Notes: generated from the sequence alone by a model not told the origin. Positions 1-24,895 are shown, counted from the first letter of the stretch. The stretch is 64,000 nt of DNA from Tubulanus polymorphus (GCF_964204645.1 NC_134028.1:26510153-26574152), one strand, 5' to 3'. Numbers and translations: made by a program.

Positions 1-68
1 TTATTGATGAGTTCACTTATTATTTCACAGCAGACGTTATAGTTATATTGATTATTGTGTCGTTTCAG

Positions 69-11022
<10,954 letters not shown>

Positions 11023-12672
11023 TAATGGCTTAGCAGATTATTGGATTAACCCAGAGGATTAACGTGTATCATCATATCGTTTTAAAGCCACCAGAACACT
11101 AACTGACTACCTAGTCACCCGTTAACTAATCATACAATCGATGTCAATGACTAAAATGGACTAGTTTATAATTGTGCTTTATATAATGGCCTAGTCAATG
11201 ATTTAACTAATGGTGTAAACAAATCAATATTAGATTTGATGATGTAATGATTGTTTTATTAAGTTGCATAATGGAATGATAGCCAGTAAATCTGGTCTCG
11301 AATGTGCTGTATCTGATCTCAGTTATAACTTAGTAAAACTGGTATTAATGCTTAATACCACTTAACTAGTTTTCAGTAAACTTGACTTGGGGAGAAAGTA
11401 GAAAGAATTACAGACCTACACGTATTTGGTTCATATACGCGAGCGTTGTAGACACTATAAGTCATTAAGGGGGTTTGTAGGGGCCCAAATGAAAATTTAA
11501 AAAAATGGATCATTTTCTGAGCTCCAGAGTGACTCCAGAACAAAATGACCGGCAATAGTTTACCAACTGTATGTGTAACTTTCTTAGACCAGGTTATGAG
11601 AATATTATCTTTGCAAATATTAGAGGCCGACGGGCCTGGGCCGCCTAGGCCCTCTAGATCTGCCCCTGGGTTTACTTACAAGTAACTTAGATAAATTATA
11701 AGACTCAGTTTTATATATTGTACAGGTGAGCATCATAATGACATGATTTATATATTTGTAATTTGACTCACAATTATTTGAGATATTTATGAAACAATCA
11801 AAATGGACCTTAAGGTTTGATTCGAATACTAAACTAGATTCTTTTTATTTTCTCTTCTCACTATTGTAGTAATTTGGTCTTTGTGTAAGTTTTCATTCTC
11901 AACTCTGTAGGTATCTAATTGGTTCAGGTTCAGTCTAGTAATTCATCTCTATTACTTAGATCTTACTGTACTTAAGAACACTAACTCGTATTAAGTTGAA
12001 TTATTTGGTCGATTTTGAAATCGGAGTCATTTTATATCTAGACTCTTGTGAGAAACATTGATTGTTAGAATTATTGTAAATAAGTAAATCGTCCATGAAA
12101 AAAATGTCAGGTTTGTAATTATTTCTGCAATAAATATTTGACATTCAATGATTTGGTTGTTTTTAATGAGGTTCTGTGGAATTCGAGGTCAGTATTAGAA
12201 CTGGTTCAAGTGTCTCATGGCGATGATTAAATGACGCGATTCATTTTGTGGACGAATCAACCTCGAGTGCAGCAGCGGAAAGTTTGTTAGATCGCAGGTC
12301 GTGTCTCTGTCACACCTATGAGCAGTGAGATTGTTCGTAGATCACACATGATTGGCTATAAAACTAAGATGGTTTATAGACTATAGAATCGGATTCGTTA
12401 CAAACATGGCGCTACAATTCTGGCATCTAATCACTACATAAATTCTTTGGGCTCGAAGCTCTTTCGCTGGAGCATGAATTGTGGTAACATGGTTCACTAA
12501 GACAAAAACTGCCAATATACGTGTATGCAAAAATATTCGTGTAAAAATTAATGATTATTTTATACATATATATTTAGCTAAAGTAAATATTTCTAGTTAA
12601 ATCGGTTAAAATGATGAATTACTATGAATGATATATACAACAATTTATATATCTAATATCTACATGAATTAG
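11023..12672. other. 3' untranslated region and tail-to-tail intergenic space
   Basis: About 1.65 kb of AT-rich sequence between the stop codon of the ABCC gene and the stop codon of the convergent aminopeptidase gene. It presumably holds both 3' UTRs. I see no coding stretch with family similarity and no RNA gene. Confidence 0.7.
12129..12134 (+). terminator. Candidate polyadenylation signal for the ABCC gene
   Basis: AATAAA in an AT-rich setting about 1.1 kb after the ABCC stop codon. It is the only perfect hexamer I noticed here; actual use is inferred. Confidence 0.45.
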
Positions 12673-15600
12673 TTAAAATTTCTTTGTTCCCGGATATCTA
12701 ACATTCAACCAATCAGTGATCGTCTTCTCGTGAGTTTGTCTCCAATCAATATTCGCTCTGATTCGTGCTAAGGCTTTATCACGTGACAGGCCTCCGGCTT
12801 CGGGATGTTGTTCAAAAAACAACTTGGCTTCTTCTAGTTTGTATTCCGTACTGAATCCGGTCACAAGTCTCGGTACCATTCGCCCTAAATAACGACTAGT
12901 ACCAAATCTATATAACAGAAAATTAAAACTGTTTCAGGGTGTTACACGGCAGTATCTTGAAGTCGATTACCGGAGGCTCGAAGTAAAAACGATTTAGGAT
13001 ATAGGAATAACCACAATGAAAGTTTCGAAAGTTCGTGTATTATTGAGGGTTTAAGGTTATTTTGCTGATTTTTAGATTGAGTTAGAAGTACTAGCGGATC
13101 ATATAGCTCTGGAGGGCAATGAAAATCCGAGGCCCAGCGAAGAAAACAATCTCTGCAGAGACGCACCACTGATCAGAGGTGACCTCGATGGACGAATCCC
13201 TGCTGATCCATTTAGATTGAATAATTCTATACTTTACCGTTTTACAAATTTATCCCAATGTTTCTGCACCCAGCTCCAAGCCACTTCTAATCCTACGGGG
13301 TTTCGCGCCACGTACGTAACAACCGAAAAGAAATCTTGATCCATCACAAGATCTGGATCCATTGCCCTGTCCAGATATCTGCGAAAAAATGATTCAGTTT
13401 GAATTGAGTCTGAAGCCAAGCGCTCTAAAGCCCGAAGATATAGATAAGAGTGAACTCAAAACGGCAACATCATTTACTGAAACTCACCGATTAAGAATCC
13501 ACACCTCAGTTGAGTATCCCATCGCAGACATCAGACGATTCTTCTCTTGAGGTGAAGCGGTTGTTCTATATTTCTGCCACATGAAATCCCATTCTGCCTG
13601 ACCTCCACCTTTCACTCCAAACCCGTAAACAAACGACCGTATCTGAGGATCGATTCTGATCAAACACAATGTTCATTCGGTCATTTTTCACAAATAACTG
13701 ATTTATGAATATATTGATATAATGCGATTACTATTAAGATGACCTATAGTTTACGATTTGATATTTTTTTGCTAAATGACCAAGTCGGTGCTGATGAGGT
13801 GTTATACTTACGGTGTGCCGGAGGTCATCCAATTATTGAGTAAACTAGTGGCGTTCTGTAAACAGCTCCGATCACCAGCCTCGCATGTCTGTCGCAGAAT
13901 TACGTATCTTAATTGTCTGCGAAATATAATGTAGATTTCAGAAAATTGTGTCGCGATAAATCTGTTCAAGATTTAACGATTTGATGACACTAAAACTACA
14001 AATGCTACGTATTTCTTACTTATCAATATCAATTTCCCCGGGTTTCGATTCCCAACCAAGTTTTTCAGCAGTCGGTTTAGACAAAGAGCCAATCAGTTTC
14101 TGCAAGTACAAAATGTTGAGATAGTATGGGAAACATGTTCAGTAAAAGGTCGTTGGTTTAATAGCTCTATTTCACGTGTAAAAAGCCTTGCGTTTGACTG
14201 CGTACCTGCCATTTTCCGTAGATCGGAGATTGTTCTAAGAGATTCGTTATTCCATTGAACAGATTGTCCGCTGTCTCCCACGGAACGTAATGATCCTCTT
14301 TCTCGAGATATTGCACCAAATCTAAAGCCAATCCGTAGTCCAACAAACCAGACGAGGCTAGTTTAAAAGCGTCGTGTAACAAACTGGACCGGTCAGATAC
14401 ATTCAACGCCTGTTCAGATAAGGGAAGCATGATTGTAGATATAAGGAGTTGAAGAAAATATATGATCTCGGAAAATCAGCTCTACCTAAAACAGGACTCT
14501 GTTTCGCGAAGTAGTTAAACTCGCATTGAGAATCAGTTTGAGTTTGAATTCTTTCGCGAAACTGGACGACCAGCTTTGGAACGTTTTAAAAATCATTTCA
14601 GAATCATATCTTTTAGAGATAGCGATGCCACGTGGCTGCTTTGGGCCAAATTTAAAAGGAAAGACTGATACGACCCTCAATCCCAACGAATTCTTTTTTT
14701 AGAAACCACGTTAAAACCGTATCTTCATTTTAACGCGGTCTCTTACGCTTTCCAAGCGTTGGTTCTAACGTATTCGTGCATCTTTTAAAGTGTTAAAACA
14801 CCATATTCTACTCATCTTCACGGGATTCGAACCCACTACGCTAAAGCTGTTCGCCGAACCCTTGACCTCACGAGTCGTTGGAGTCGTTACTAGCCGACCA
14901 GAATCCGGTCGTACTAATCACAGCGCTTGTAACAAACCGACAGTAGACTTCTGTTGGTTTTCCCGTTAAATGGACCAATCAGCGAACGTTTTACCGAACA
15001 AGGAAGTATTTCGCAAATCGATATATGACGTCATGCGCAACAGCGCCAGTAATGAAATCACGCTTCGTGAGGCCAGGGGGCTGGTGGAAGCGAGTTCGGG
15101 AGTGATACTGGACCCCTGGCAAGCGAGGATGCATTCTACTTACTGTTGGTGTCGTTTTCAGCAAGTTTGCAAATATTTTCCACGTATTTGTCGGATAATT
15201 TACGCGATAAAACCCGGTTTGGTCCACGTTGAATTTGATCCATTCCGTTTTCGGATCGGAAATCGGTGAAACAATTTTCAAATCTGAAACGAAATGAAAT
15301 AAAATTATGCGATCCAATCCATACGACGCAGGGAAACGCAGAAACACGGAAGTAAACATGCTTGGTCTCACAGAGGTTTTCTCTGCTAACAAAAGAAACA
15401 CAAGAAATGGGCAAATGTGAACATTGTTTGTCGTGCCCCTAGCCGAACAGAAAATCTTTTAGAAACGCCGATTGGTTTTTTAGATGCCCCGAATCAGCCA
15501 CCTGTCTGCTGTTCACGTGCTTTTCTCTGTGTCATGTGCGTTGGGCTTTAGCAACGAATTGATGGGTCGAGCCTAATAAGGCACGGACAATTATACCTTC

Positions 15601-18600
15601 ATTTGGTTTCATCCAATAAAAACCAGTGTCTCCGGATGACGTCACGTACGATATCGGAACCCACCATTTATAACTAGAAATGAGAAGAAAAACCTTTTAT
15701 ACTAAATTCATGACAGATTTAGTATAAAACAGCGAAGGATGGAAGAATGGATCCTACTTGAAGGGTGATGTCTGACCAGTCATGTTCGCTTTAGGATCAG
15801 AAATGAAACGTTTTTGCGTCAGGACGATGTCCTTTCCGACGAAGTTGAACTGTATAACCGGATAGCCCATCTGTCGGGTCCATGTGTCCATAAACGGTTT
15901 AACTGCTGGGGTCACGCCATATCGTTGCTAAAAATGACAATATTGAGGAACTTATGATGAAAAGAAACCTAAAAAACACAGACATTATAAATTTTTCTAG
16001 CCGACTGGATTAGTTATAGAAAATGTAGAAAATGAAAGAGTTGTAGGTAAAACGTTAAGACATATATTATTTAAAAGGTTAACCAGATTTGTACTGAGTA
16101 CGTGCTTTCGCTGCTAGTGCATTTAGTGGCTTCATCATACGAGCGATCATCGTGATTGCTCGTAGCTTCATCAGATACTATTCGAGTAGCGAAACCACGT
16201 ACTCAGAATGAACCAATAGTTTACCTTGAAAGTACCATGTGACTATTACTTTGAATTACACGATACACATTATTATATAAAACATGTATTTCTTGATATT
16301 TCTTTTCAAACAAAACAATAAAGATCATTTTGATTTGTCGATGTATATATTTCTGTTTCCTAGATATGCAGTGGCGTTTAATCATTATCCATACCTTATT
16401 CAATTCCTCCCAAAGATCGTCAGTTTTCGCGTTTTTATACGCGAACTTTTTCAAGTAAGCCTAAAAATGATTTCGACAATGAGTTATCCATTTAAACATC
16501 GAAATGATAAGATAATCTAAGTTATTTTTCTAATCACCTGAATTCCTGTCATGAACTTATCTTTACCCATAACGGATTCTAGCATTCGTATTACGGAGGC
16601 GCCCTATAATTATATGTTGAAACCGTAAACATATATTCATAAGCAAGAGAAAAAATCACTTTTGTTTAAAACCAGGAGTCAGTCGCTCATAAGTTCATAA
16701 ACAATCGTCTATGACATACAGTTTATACTAGTGAACGATTTTCACTCATTATTGGACTGTACCTTGCTGTATGAGATACTATCGAATACCTCCGAGATCT
16801 CATTCGGGTGACTGACCGGTACGACGATAGGATGTGACGACACGCGGGCATCTGTGTTCAATACACGCTGCATATCTCGTATCAAAAACTGATCTTTCTA
16901 TAGAAAGAATTTTAAAAAACAAACGCTATATTCCTGGCAGAAGATGAATAGGAGATACAACTGCTAGAAACGACCGCAAATCGATTGGAACTTACCATGT
17001 CCCAATCCGGGTGATAACTTTCAACCCCTTTATACTCCATAAAACTAGCGAATCCTTCATTCAACCACAGGTCATCCCACCAGTCCATCGTTACAATATT
17101 ACCAAACCACTTTAATCATCAAATGTCAAATACACATTCATTAAATAAACAATACCATTTACACAATAATTCGTTGTTTTATTTACTATAAGGGGCACAT
17201 TGTTGATTACAATTTAATCAAAATTTCAAACAAGAAAACAACTTAAAGATTTGTGATATATTTAAATCATGCACGGAGTTTCGAACATCGTATTTATTTA
17301 TCATTCATATGCAAATTCTAATATGACGTCACAATCCATGTCCATTCATGTGCAGGACATGGTCTATGGTCTCAGCGTGGCCGCGAGTGGTCACGCCGAT
17401 CATCTCCAGCACTATAGCCCCAGGATCGAATCCTCGCTGGTGTACGCATTAGGCCAAGGTTTCAATTTTTTTCAAAACTATTTCAACTACGGTATTTAGT
17501 TACCTGATGCGCTAACTCGTGCGCAATAACCGACGCTACTCGTAGTTTATTAAACGATGAAGCCTCATTCGGATCGTACAACAGCGCCGACTCACGATAC
17601 GTGATCAGACCCCAATGTTCCATCGCGCCAGCGCCAAAATTTGGTATAGCGATCATATCTAAAATCAAAATAAACCCATCCAGTACAAATCGACTTCAGA
17701 TAATTAATGCAGAACTGAAATCGATATATAATGAGTTGAACTTATTCTAGAGATACTTAACACTGACACTGACACAAAAAGTCGGAAGTTCGTAGATGAA
17801 CATGAGTGGATACTAAATCAAGAATGCTTCCAAAAATTGATTTATTTGCCACAAGGTCAAATACTCAGTTAAAAGAAAATACATAGCCTGGTATCCGGAT
17901 AAGAATGCCTTTGGATGCATTAAAGGGCTAATGAACTTTTTTAACACTTTTCCACCTTTACTGGCAAGATGAGAAGGCTAGCTATGACCGTCGGATTGGT
18001 CTATACCCACCCTGCAGTGGTATATCAATGTCATCGAACCATCGCCCTCTGATCTTTGAGAAAAGCTCAGATCCGCCGATCTTACCCGGAAAAACGTATT
18101 TTCAACGTAATTTTAAATACGGATTCATTATGAAATAGTAATGATACCTTGTTTAGGAAGGGGGTACGGTTGATCGTACAGACGCTCGTACAAGTTATGA
18201 ACATGAACTCCGAGTTTCAAACCGTAGTCGACTTGATCGATTTTATCAGGAGTCGCGTAAACTCGAAACTAAAGAAGACATCAGAAATAATGAATATTGA
18301 ACAAAACGATTGCGATGTGCATTAGCAAATATGTTTTCGTTATGACAGTTTTGTGTTCGGCATCATGATTTTCTGTTTGTCTCGATGGATACGCGAGTAT
18401 CCTTCAATCAGAGACTATTTTTGTACTGTAATCAAGAATTCATCTCCGTCGTTCACAGCAGTGATTCGGGGACAGAGGAAGAACCGGCTTTAAACGTGAT
18501 GAAAATACGAAGGCGAATTGTGAAGGGAATCACTGAGCAAATTGCGTATCATGATCAAAAACCACAGGCTATATTTGAAAGAACGGCGAAAGTCTTACCG

Positions 18601-21600
18601 GTTTATTGTCGGCTGTCGTCATTTGTTTGTATTCGAAATCACAGACGATGAAACAGACGAGATACGTGCTCATTTTCACCGATTCTTCGAACGAAGTCAC
18701 CGTCAGATTATCAGATTCACGCGTGAAATTAGACTAAACAAAATACACAATATCATATTAATCTCTGGTCGGCTACTGTTCTTGGATCTAAGGAAATTGG
18801 AAGGCGGGGTCCAAAAAGGAAGGTTATTCATCGGATGACGCAGTGCTTCCAAGGTCGCAAGCTGATGGCTTGGGATTTAGAATATTTTGAAAAATACATT
18901 CACCTAAAAAGATTAAATTTCTAAGAGGATGAGCCTGGAAGTGGAAAATAAGGGGACCAAACCTAAATTCACCCGCCCTAGATTCGTCTATGAACAACCC
19001 TGACCTGGTAGAAATCCTACTCAAAAGTTGAAATGACCTTATCTAGATTATAAATCTCAGAGAAACTGGGGGTGTGCAGATTATTCAGAGAAAAGGAAAT
19101 ACTTTAAATATTATATCTTTACCATATACTCACACTTATTGGCATGTTTGATAGGGCGATAAAGCTCGGTCTGTGAATCAAAGTAACCGTGAACTTCGCT
19201 TTCAGATTAGGTTCATCCAAACAAGGAAACGCTTTCCTAGCCTCTACTGGTTCGAATTTAGACGTCGCAAGGGAACTGTTTGATAGAAAAAGAAAGGAAA
19301 GAAGTTGGTTCTCCTGAGTCATGAAACTCGTGCGTGCGAGATCAAATATTTTCTAGCAGAATACATTACTAAATGGCACTTGGTCGACCTCGCCTCCAGT
19401 GAGACTTTCGCTTATGAGATTTCGTCAGCTTTATACGATGACTAGCTTAAGGCTAAAAACAACATAACCGCGGAGTCTTTATATCAACCCCGTGAAGTTT
19501 GGTGTGTTGATTTATTCTTACCAGTGTGTGGTCTGATTCAGTTAGTTGCTTTTCTAAACACTCGGTGAAAAAATGGCATTTGATAACCTTCGAGACACGA
19601 GTAAATATTCATAAATATAATTTATATAGATCAAAACCCGATCGAAATGTTATGACAAATAAACACTGAACTACACGCTCTCGATAATGTAGATAACAAT
19701 TTTTGATGACTGCAGTTTATCATTATATCTAGACACATCATTCTACGTATTTTTTTATGGTAAATTCTAGGACATTTTCAAAACAATTAAAACGGCAACT
19801 CCTCGAGCAACACAGGCAATAGACGGATTCTAAGATAAATATCATTCTGTTATCCTATATATCATCTTTAACGCAATATGAAAATTATATGATATCAGAA
19901 AACTATATTAATCAGTTTGATGACGAATTGGTGACGCATATATTACAATCGTTCCTGGGTCAGTCTTTTAGGTCGGTCAAAATTAGACCGGTCTAAAATG
20001 GAACGAACCAATTTGTTACGGACTTTTTTGCAAGTTTGAACGCTTGGTCCGTTCCAAATTGGAACGGGCCAAATTCAGACCATGGCGTGGACGCCCCTTA
20101 TACAAGTTGATGTACACAGAAATTTACAAATAGCTTTAGCAATTCAAATCATGATGGCAACGCAATCATGTCCTTCCTTTGAAAGCGATCAGGGGGAAAG
20201 CTCGATATAATGAGATCTTTTGACATTTTCAGCTGACGATAATATCATTTACTGCTAGAGACACTGGACCAGATAAAACAGGATTCAAATCACGTGATTC
20301 GTTCTGCTTGCTTCGGAATCTTCAGGGATTTTGTGGGGGAATTGTGTATTGTGCTCAATCAGAATTTTTCTCACAGAAACTGGTCGAACCGGTCGGTCTT
20401 TTATACGCTTCTCTCAATAGTATGAAATTTTTACATTCTACTCGAAATCAAGAAGGCAAAGCGATAAATGAATCAAATAGACGACTGTTAAATTCTTTTC
20501 TCTTTGATATTTCTCGCTATGATTCAATTGTCAAAACGGCCATTTTAAAAGCATTTTATAGCATATATAATAACAAAACCATTAAAATACGCGTGGACTT
20601 TAAGTTTCCTGGAAACAAAAACAAATATATAGATATTTCATTTCATATTCAATGTCGTATAGAAATTAGTATTGAATATGAAATATAGCTGCAGCAGCGA
20701 TAACGGGTTTTCTGCCCGGCTGCTCCACGCTTTGTACGGCCAACAATTATTGCCGGGATACGAACCTTGGGCAATATTACACTAACGTTTATATCATGCG
20801 ACCCTGAAAATAACAGTTAGTAAGAAGAGGTTGTCGGAGATGCCAATTGGCGGAGCGCTCCTATTAAGGCCTGATAATATAACATAAACTTTATTTCACT
20901 CTAAACTCAGCGGTACACAGAGGATTTGAGGATTAACAAAGAAATTAGAATAAAATTCCCAAAGGCTTTGACGATACAACTTGATGAATTAATCATCCAT
21001 TTTACTTTCCTTCTATTCAGAAACTGTTTTACATCAGGGTACAGGACTCGAACAAGATGTGCAACAGGTGAATAACACATGAAATGATAACCGAAACATA
21101 ACTTGTTTTTATTCTCTATTGTATCAAATAGAACAGCGAAAAACAATAAAATACGTATCGAATTTTATTCAAATAAACGTAAAGTAGCGAATACGAGAAG
21201 GTCAAGGTCATGTAAACCGGCGTATGGGAATATTCATATGGACGATTGTTCTAGCGAGCGGGGACGTTCCTGCGCTTTGAGAGGAAACCACATGCGGTTT
21301 GAGAGGAAACCACATGCTCTGAATGTCGTTCGCATTCTATTTACTTTTGGTCATTTATATATCTTTAGAGGTTACATTTGATCCGATATCAAGAGTCGCC
21401 ACATTTCGCTATCTACTTTGCCCTCAACAAGAAAAGTCAAGTGGTACTTTCCTTTTACATGCATACATGCCACAATACACGAAATCAGTCCGTTTTAACG
21501 GTCCAGGTCGATTCTAGATTTTCCCCACTGAGATAATCAGTTTTCTTCGCAGCGCCGGGTTGGCTTAAAAATCGGTATTTGAATAATGGGCGAAGGACTC

Positions 21601-22834
21601 GCGGAGCCGCAATTGCCAGAAACCTTAAAACTCGGCAATTTCTAGGCTTCCACCACCGACAGAATAGAACATAAAGATGGGAAAGTCAGTGTCAATTTCG
21701 CAATTTTGTTGAAGTATAATATCTTGTTATGCTCGAATGACTGATGAGCAACATTTGTTCGCGCGTACAAAAAAGCGGGAAAATTATTAGCGCGCGGAGT
21801 TGGTTACGGGGTTACTTGTGTATGTGATGAGAACGGGCGGACATTTTCACGGAAATAACGCGTTCGAAATAAGAAAAATAAGGCATATATCAAAGGTTAT
21901 AAATTAGTTCCCACGGAGGTAACAAACGTGAGGTTTTGTGTTGGGTGTCAGGTGAAATACTGACGAGTCAATTATACCGAATGTTTAAGGATATAGAACT
22001 TTACGCGGATTGCAGTCGATTTCCAGGTCTCTCTTTTTTCGTATATATCCACAGGCTGCGCAAAACCCACACACCAAGCAAAAACTATTATTACAAAGAG
22101 CACTCGTAGTATTGTCATAAAAAGTAAACCCACTCAACATTATATCTTAACGTCAACTTCAAATTTTTTTACGTACAGGGCTGTCCAAAATATCTGACAA
22201 ATGAGAAACCGGAATTTCATACTGAATAAACACATTTTTACCTGGTTTTGTTTGTTTTTGTGTTGACGTAGGTACTTTTGTAAAAACCGACGATTCCGTT
22301 ATCCAAAGACCCGTCGAATTGAAGATCTACGCCGACGATGCTGCCTTTCTTGATCGTATGTTTCATTTCAATCACCCAAAACTGATTCGGTTCGTAGTAA
22401 AAAGTTCTCTGTATCGCCAAACCATTTTCGGTCGCCCTCCTTTTTCGTTCATCGCTACCATCGGCTGCCGTGGTTTGCGTGGTCGCTTTCAATCGAACAT
22501 TCGTTGAAGATATCGTCAAGTTTAGGGCGTGCACCAAAATGTGTCTCGTCTCCTCACCGATTTCGATATCGATACAAACGTTTCCGTAGAAGTGGGCGGC
22601 TCCATCGTAAATGTCCGGATACAGCGTCAAATTGTAGTGAATCGGGACGAATTTCTGATTGAGTCTTAGATTGAGCCACGGCTGGGCGCCCGGTATCGCG
22701 TCCCCACCACTAGCATCCGGACAGTACTTACCGTAGTACGTGGCGACGCCCACAATAATTACCACGACAATCCAAAATAAAGTGTATAAAACGAGTTTCA
22801 ATCGCGTGCAAAATACTCCTTTTTTGATTTCCAT
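12673..22834 (-). CDS. ANPEP: Aminopeptidase N-like M1 zinc metallopeptidase, type II membrane protein
   Basis: Ectoenzyme that removes N-terminal residues from peptides. Eighteen exons in coding order: 22242-22834, 19134-19275, 18599-18733, 18148-18268, 17504-17658, 16996-17109, 16763-16897, 16538-16603, 16395-16460, 15758-15927, 15597-15673, 15144-15283, 14206-14409, 14020-14099, 13812-13916, 13488-13655, 13238-13378, 12673-12907. They sum to 2847 bp, exactly 948 codons plus stop, a normal length for the family. A short cytosolic N-terminus and one membrane helix (about residues 13-34) precede the ectodomain. The zinc site is HELAH at 377-381 with the third ligand in WLNEG (E400). The exopeptidase motif reads GAMEH at 341-345 where GAMEN is usual. 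The C-terminal ERAP1-like helical half is complete. The donor after TSPF is GTAGGA, chosen because it alone keeps frame. Orthology within the M1 family is uncertain. Confidence 0.93.
14822..14834 (-). repeat. tRNA-like box B of a possible SINE
   Basis: GGGATTCGAACCC on the plus strand is a perfect type 2 polymerase III box B read on the minus strand. The upstream flank on that strand (around 14850-14885) is only loosely A-box-like, and no cloverleaf can be drawn, so this looks like a tRNA-derived SINE relic in an intron rather than a tRNA gene. Confidence 0.35.
16094..16206. repeat. Palindromic MITE-like element in an aminopeptidase intron
   Basis: Arms CTGAGTACGTGCTTTCGCTGCT and, at the far end, its near reverse complement AGTAGCGAAACCACGTACTCAG. 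The interior is also palindromic around ACGAGCGATCATCGTGATTG. The whole 113-bp unit could fold into one long hairpin. It lies between aminopeptidase exons 16395-16460 and 15758-15927. Confidence 0.75.
17361..17450 (+). repeat. tRNA-derived SINE-like fragment
   Basis: TGGCCGCGAGTGG (about 17378-17390) resembles box A and GGATCGAATCC (17423-17433) matches box B, spaced as in a tRNA-related promoter. No acceptor stem can be paired. It sits in the intron between aminopeptidase exons 17504-17658 and 16996-17109. Confidence 0.4.
21731..21870 (+). repeat. Dispersed repeat family D, copy 1 (aminopeptidase intron 1)
   Basis: Begins GCTCGAATGACTGATGAGCA and ends with CGGAAATAACGCGTTCGAAA. Closely similar to 24070-24196 in the same orientation, with indels. 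The two copies flank the first coding exon of the aminopeptidase gene. Not coding. Confidence 0.75.
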
Positions 22835-24069
22835 CTTGGAAGCGGAATCCAGGAGTGGATCAAGAACGTAGTGCGCACGTCATATACTCGATCGCTCCAG
22901 TTGTGAATGAGTATTTTATCAATCAGTGGTTGTTAGAAAGGTTATCTGTATAGTTTTATGTCGTATATAAACTATATTGAAACAGCGCCTGTTATCCGTT
23001 GAGATAATTGGTTTAGAAAACTCCAGGAAATCAAATTCCTTCTCTCGACAACTGATGATAATGAGATAGAACGCTTAAGATAAACTCACTGAAAGTACGC
23101 GCGTGCAGCGTGCCCGACTCGATCGCGAATTACTATATGAATACAAAGCAGGAACTGCACCAGAGGGCGCTAAATAATCTTAATACTGGTGTACTCATCT
23201 GAGGGATGAACTCTAATACTTGTAAAATATTCTCCAACATTCGAAGTCTCGACAAGGAATAGCAATTTAAGATACTACTTTCTTCTCATTTATTAGCTCA
23301 AAATGTTGGCAGATTTGCTGACTAGGAGGGTTTAAAGCCTTGCATACCTGGTTCTATATCCTCTCCGTACATGTACATATTATTTTGTTACTTGGTAACT
23401 TGCATTAATATTAATTTTCTCACCCTCCCCCATTGGATCCGCCCCTGTAACCGTTCTTATTCCTCCTTAAAACCATGGAGATAATCGGAGTATAAATGCA
23501 TGAAGGCTGGTTTATGAGAATATAGTTGTGTGGTAAGTGGGACATTGAGGGCTTTGTCATTCGATTTCGTGCTCATTCCAACGATTATCTCGTGTCAACA
23601 CTGCGTGGATTTGTTTGTTGATAGTCCTCGTATCATTGGTCAGTTAGCTGGTCATCCATCGATTCATCCCGCAGGATTATAAAAACTTTGATCTCGTTTA
23701 TGATGAACATAACGAGTCAATGGATTGGATATGCTTCACCGCATTTCGGGCATTATCATCATATATGAGGCGATTCCTATAATCAGGAAAAAGGTGATCG
23801 GCGCGGTGACAAAACAACATCCATAAAATATATGGCTTTCACTGAGATTCGTTGGAATTATCATCATTCATTCTTCGTTTTAGTGGATATTCGTATAAAT
23901 CTTGAAATACTGATTAGTTGAAATTGTTAATTCTGATATCAATAAATTGAACAATGTCGCGGTGTGAGTAGTGTCCAAATATCACATTAGATGGCGAACG
24001 AGTGGAATTGGCTGTCATTAGGTTTTCAGTTTTTAACTTTTCGAGAAAAGTCTTCATATATTCCCTATC

Positions 24070-24196
24070 GCTCGAATGACTGATGAGCAGTACTAACAAA
24101 AGAGCGGAGAGTTGTTAGCGCGGAGTTGGTTACGGGGTTAAAACTTGTGTGATGAGAGCGAGGCGGACATTTTCACGGAAATAACGCGTTCGAAAT
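24070..24196 (+). repeat. Dispersed repeat family D, copy 2
   Basis: Second copy of the element at 21731-21870, sharing GCTCGAATGACTGATGAGCA at the left and a long identical right end through CGCGTTCGAAAT. It lies about 1.2 kb upstream of the aminopeptidase start codon. Confidence 0.75.
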
Positions 24197-24895
24197 TTAA
24201 GGTTATGAACTAAGTTCTCGCAGGTTTCGCCAGTTCCACGACGGTACGGTTGACCGGACTTTCCAGGCGAAGGCAGGGTCATTCGCATGTCGTCAGATTA
24301 CCTCAGAGAGACTGCGACCCGGCATTTACTCGAGGATCGCCATCAGATCAATCTCAGACATCCTCTCCGGAAGAGAGTCGAACTTGAAGGCATCGAGACT
24401 ACGATTTCCTTTACCCAAATTCTTCCCAGACTCTCTAATCATCTGGGATTTAAAAATTATTCTCGTTAGTTATACTGGCTAACATTAATGAGATTTAACA
24501 ATACACTGAGAAATCTGGTTGGCAACAATCAAATATCAGGAAAGTTATCCACCGAAAACGGTATTCAGTTTGGTGATAAACAATACCGATTAAAAACATA
24601 CTATTATAGAGAATCATTGAAATTGTCATATTTATTCTTAGATTTAATAGATGTGGTTGGATCTTGCCATAACGGAGAAATATGAGCGCGAAGTATTCGA
24701 AAAACGACCATTTAGAAAGATTTTATGTCAGAGTAGTGTCCAAATTTTACAATAGATGGCGATCCGGATGATTCTGCGTGTCTAAATTACTTGGCTTAAT
24801 TAATCCATCGAGATGGTTTGTAGACATCCTTTTTAAAGATCTCCGCACCAACAATAAACAACACTATATTCAGAGATAACTTTCTTACATAAAAG

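Noticed and set aside
14820-14900. tRNA gene on the minus strand
   Set aside because: Only box B is convincing; no acceptor or anticodon stem can be drawn.
14991-15143. Minus-strand open frame continuing past the aminopeptidase exon at 15144
   Set aside because: It runs beyond a good GTAAGT donor, and the extension does not match the M1 family.
15777-15927. Donor GTCAGA after ATGACTG for this aminopeptidase exon
   Set aside because: It breaks the frame with the next exon; the later donor GTAGGA restores the family's PFNYKWW junction.
21731-21790. CTGATGAG core as a possible hammerhead ribozyme
   Set aside because: The motif occurs in both repeat copies, but the required GAAA after a closed stem II is missing at the right place, and stems I and III cannot be paired.
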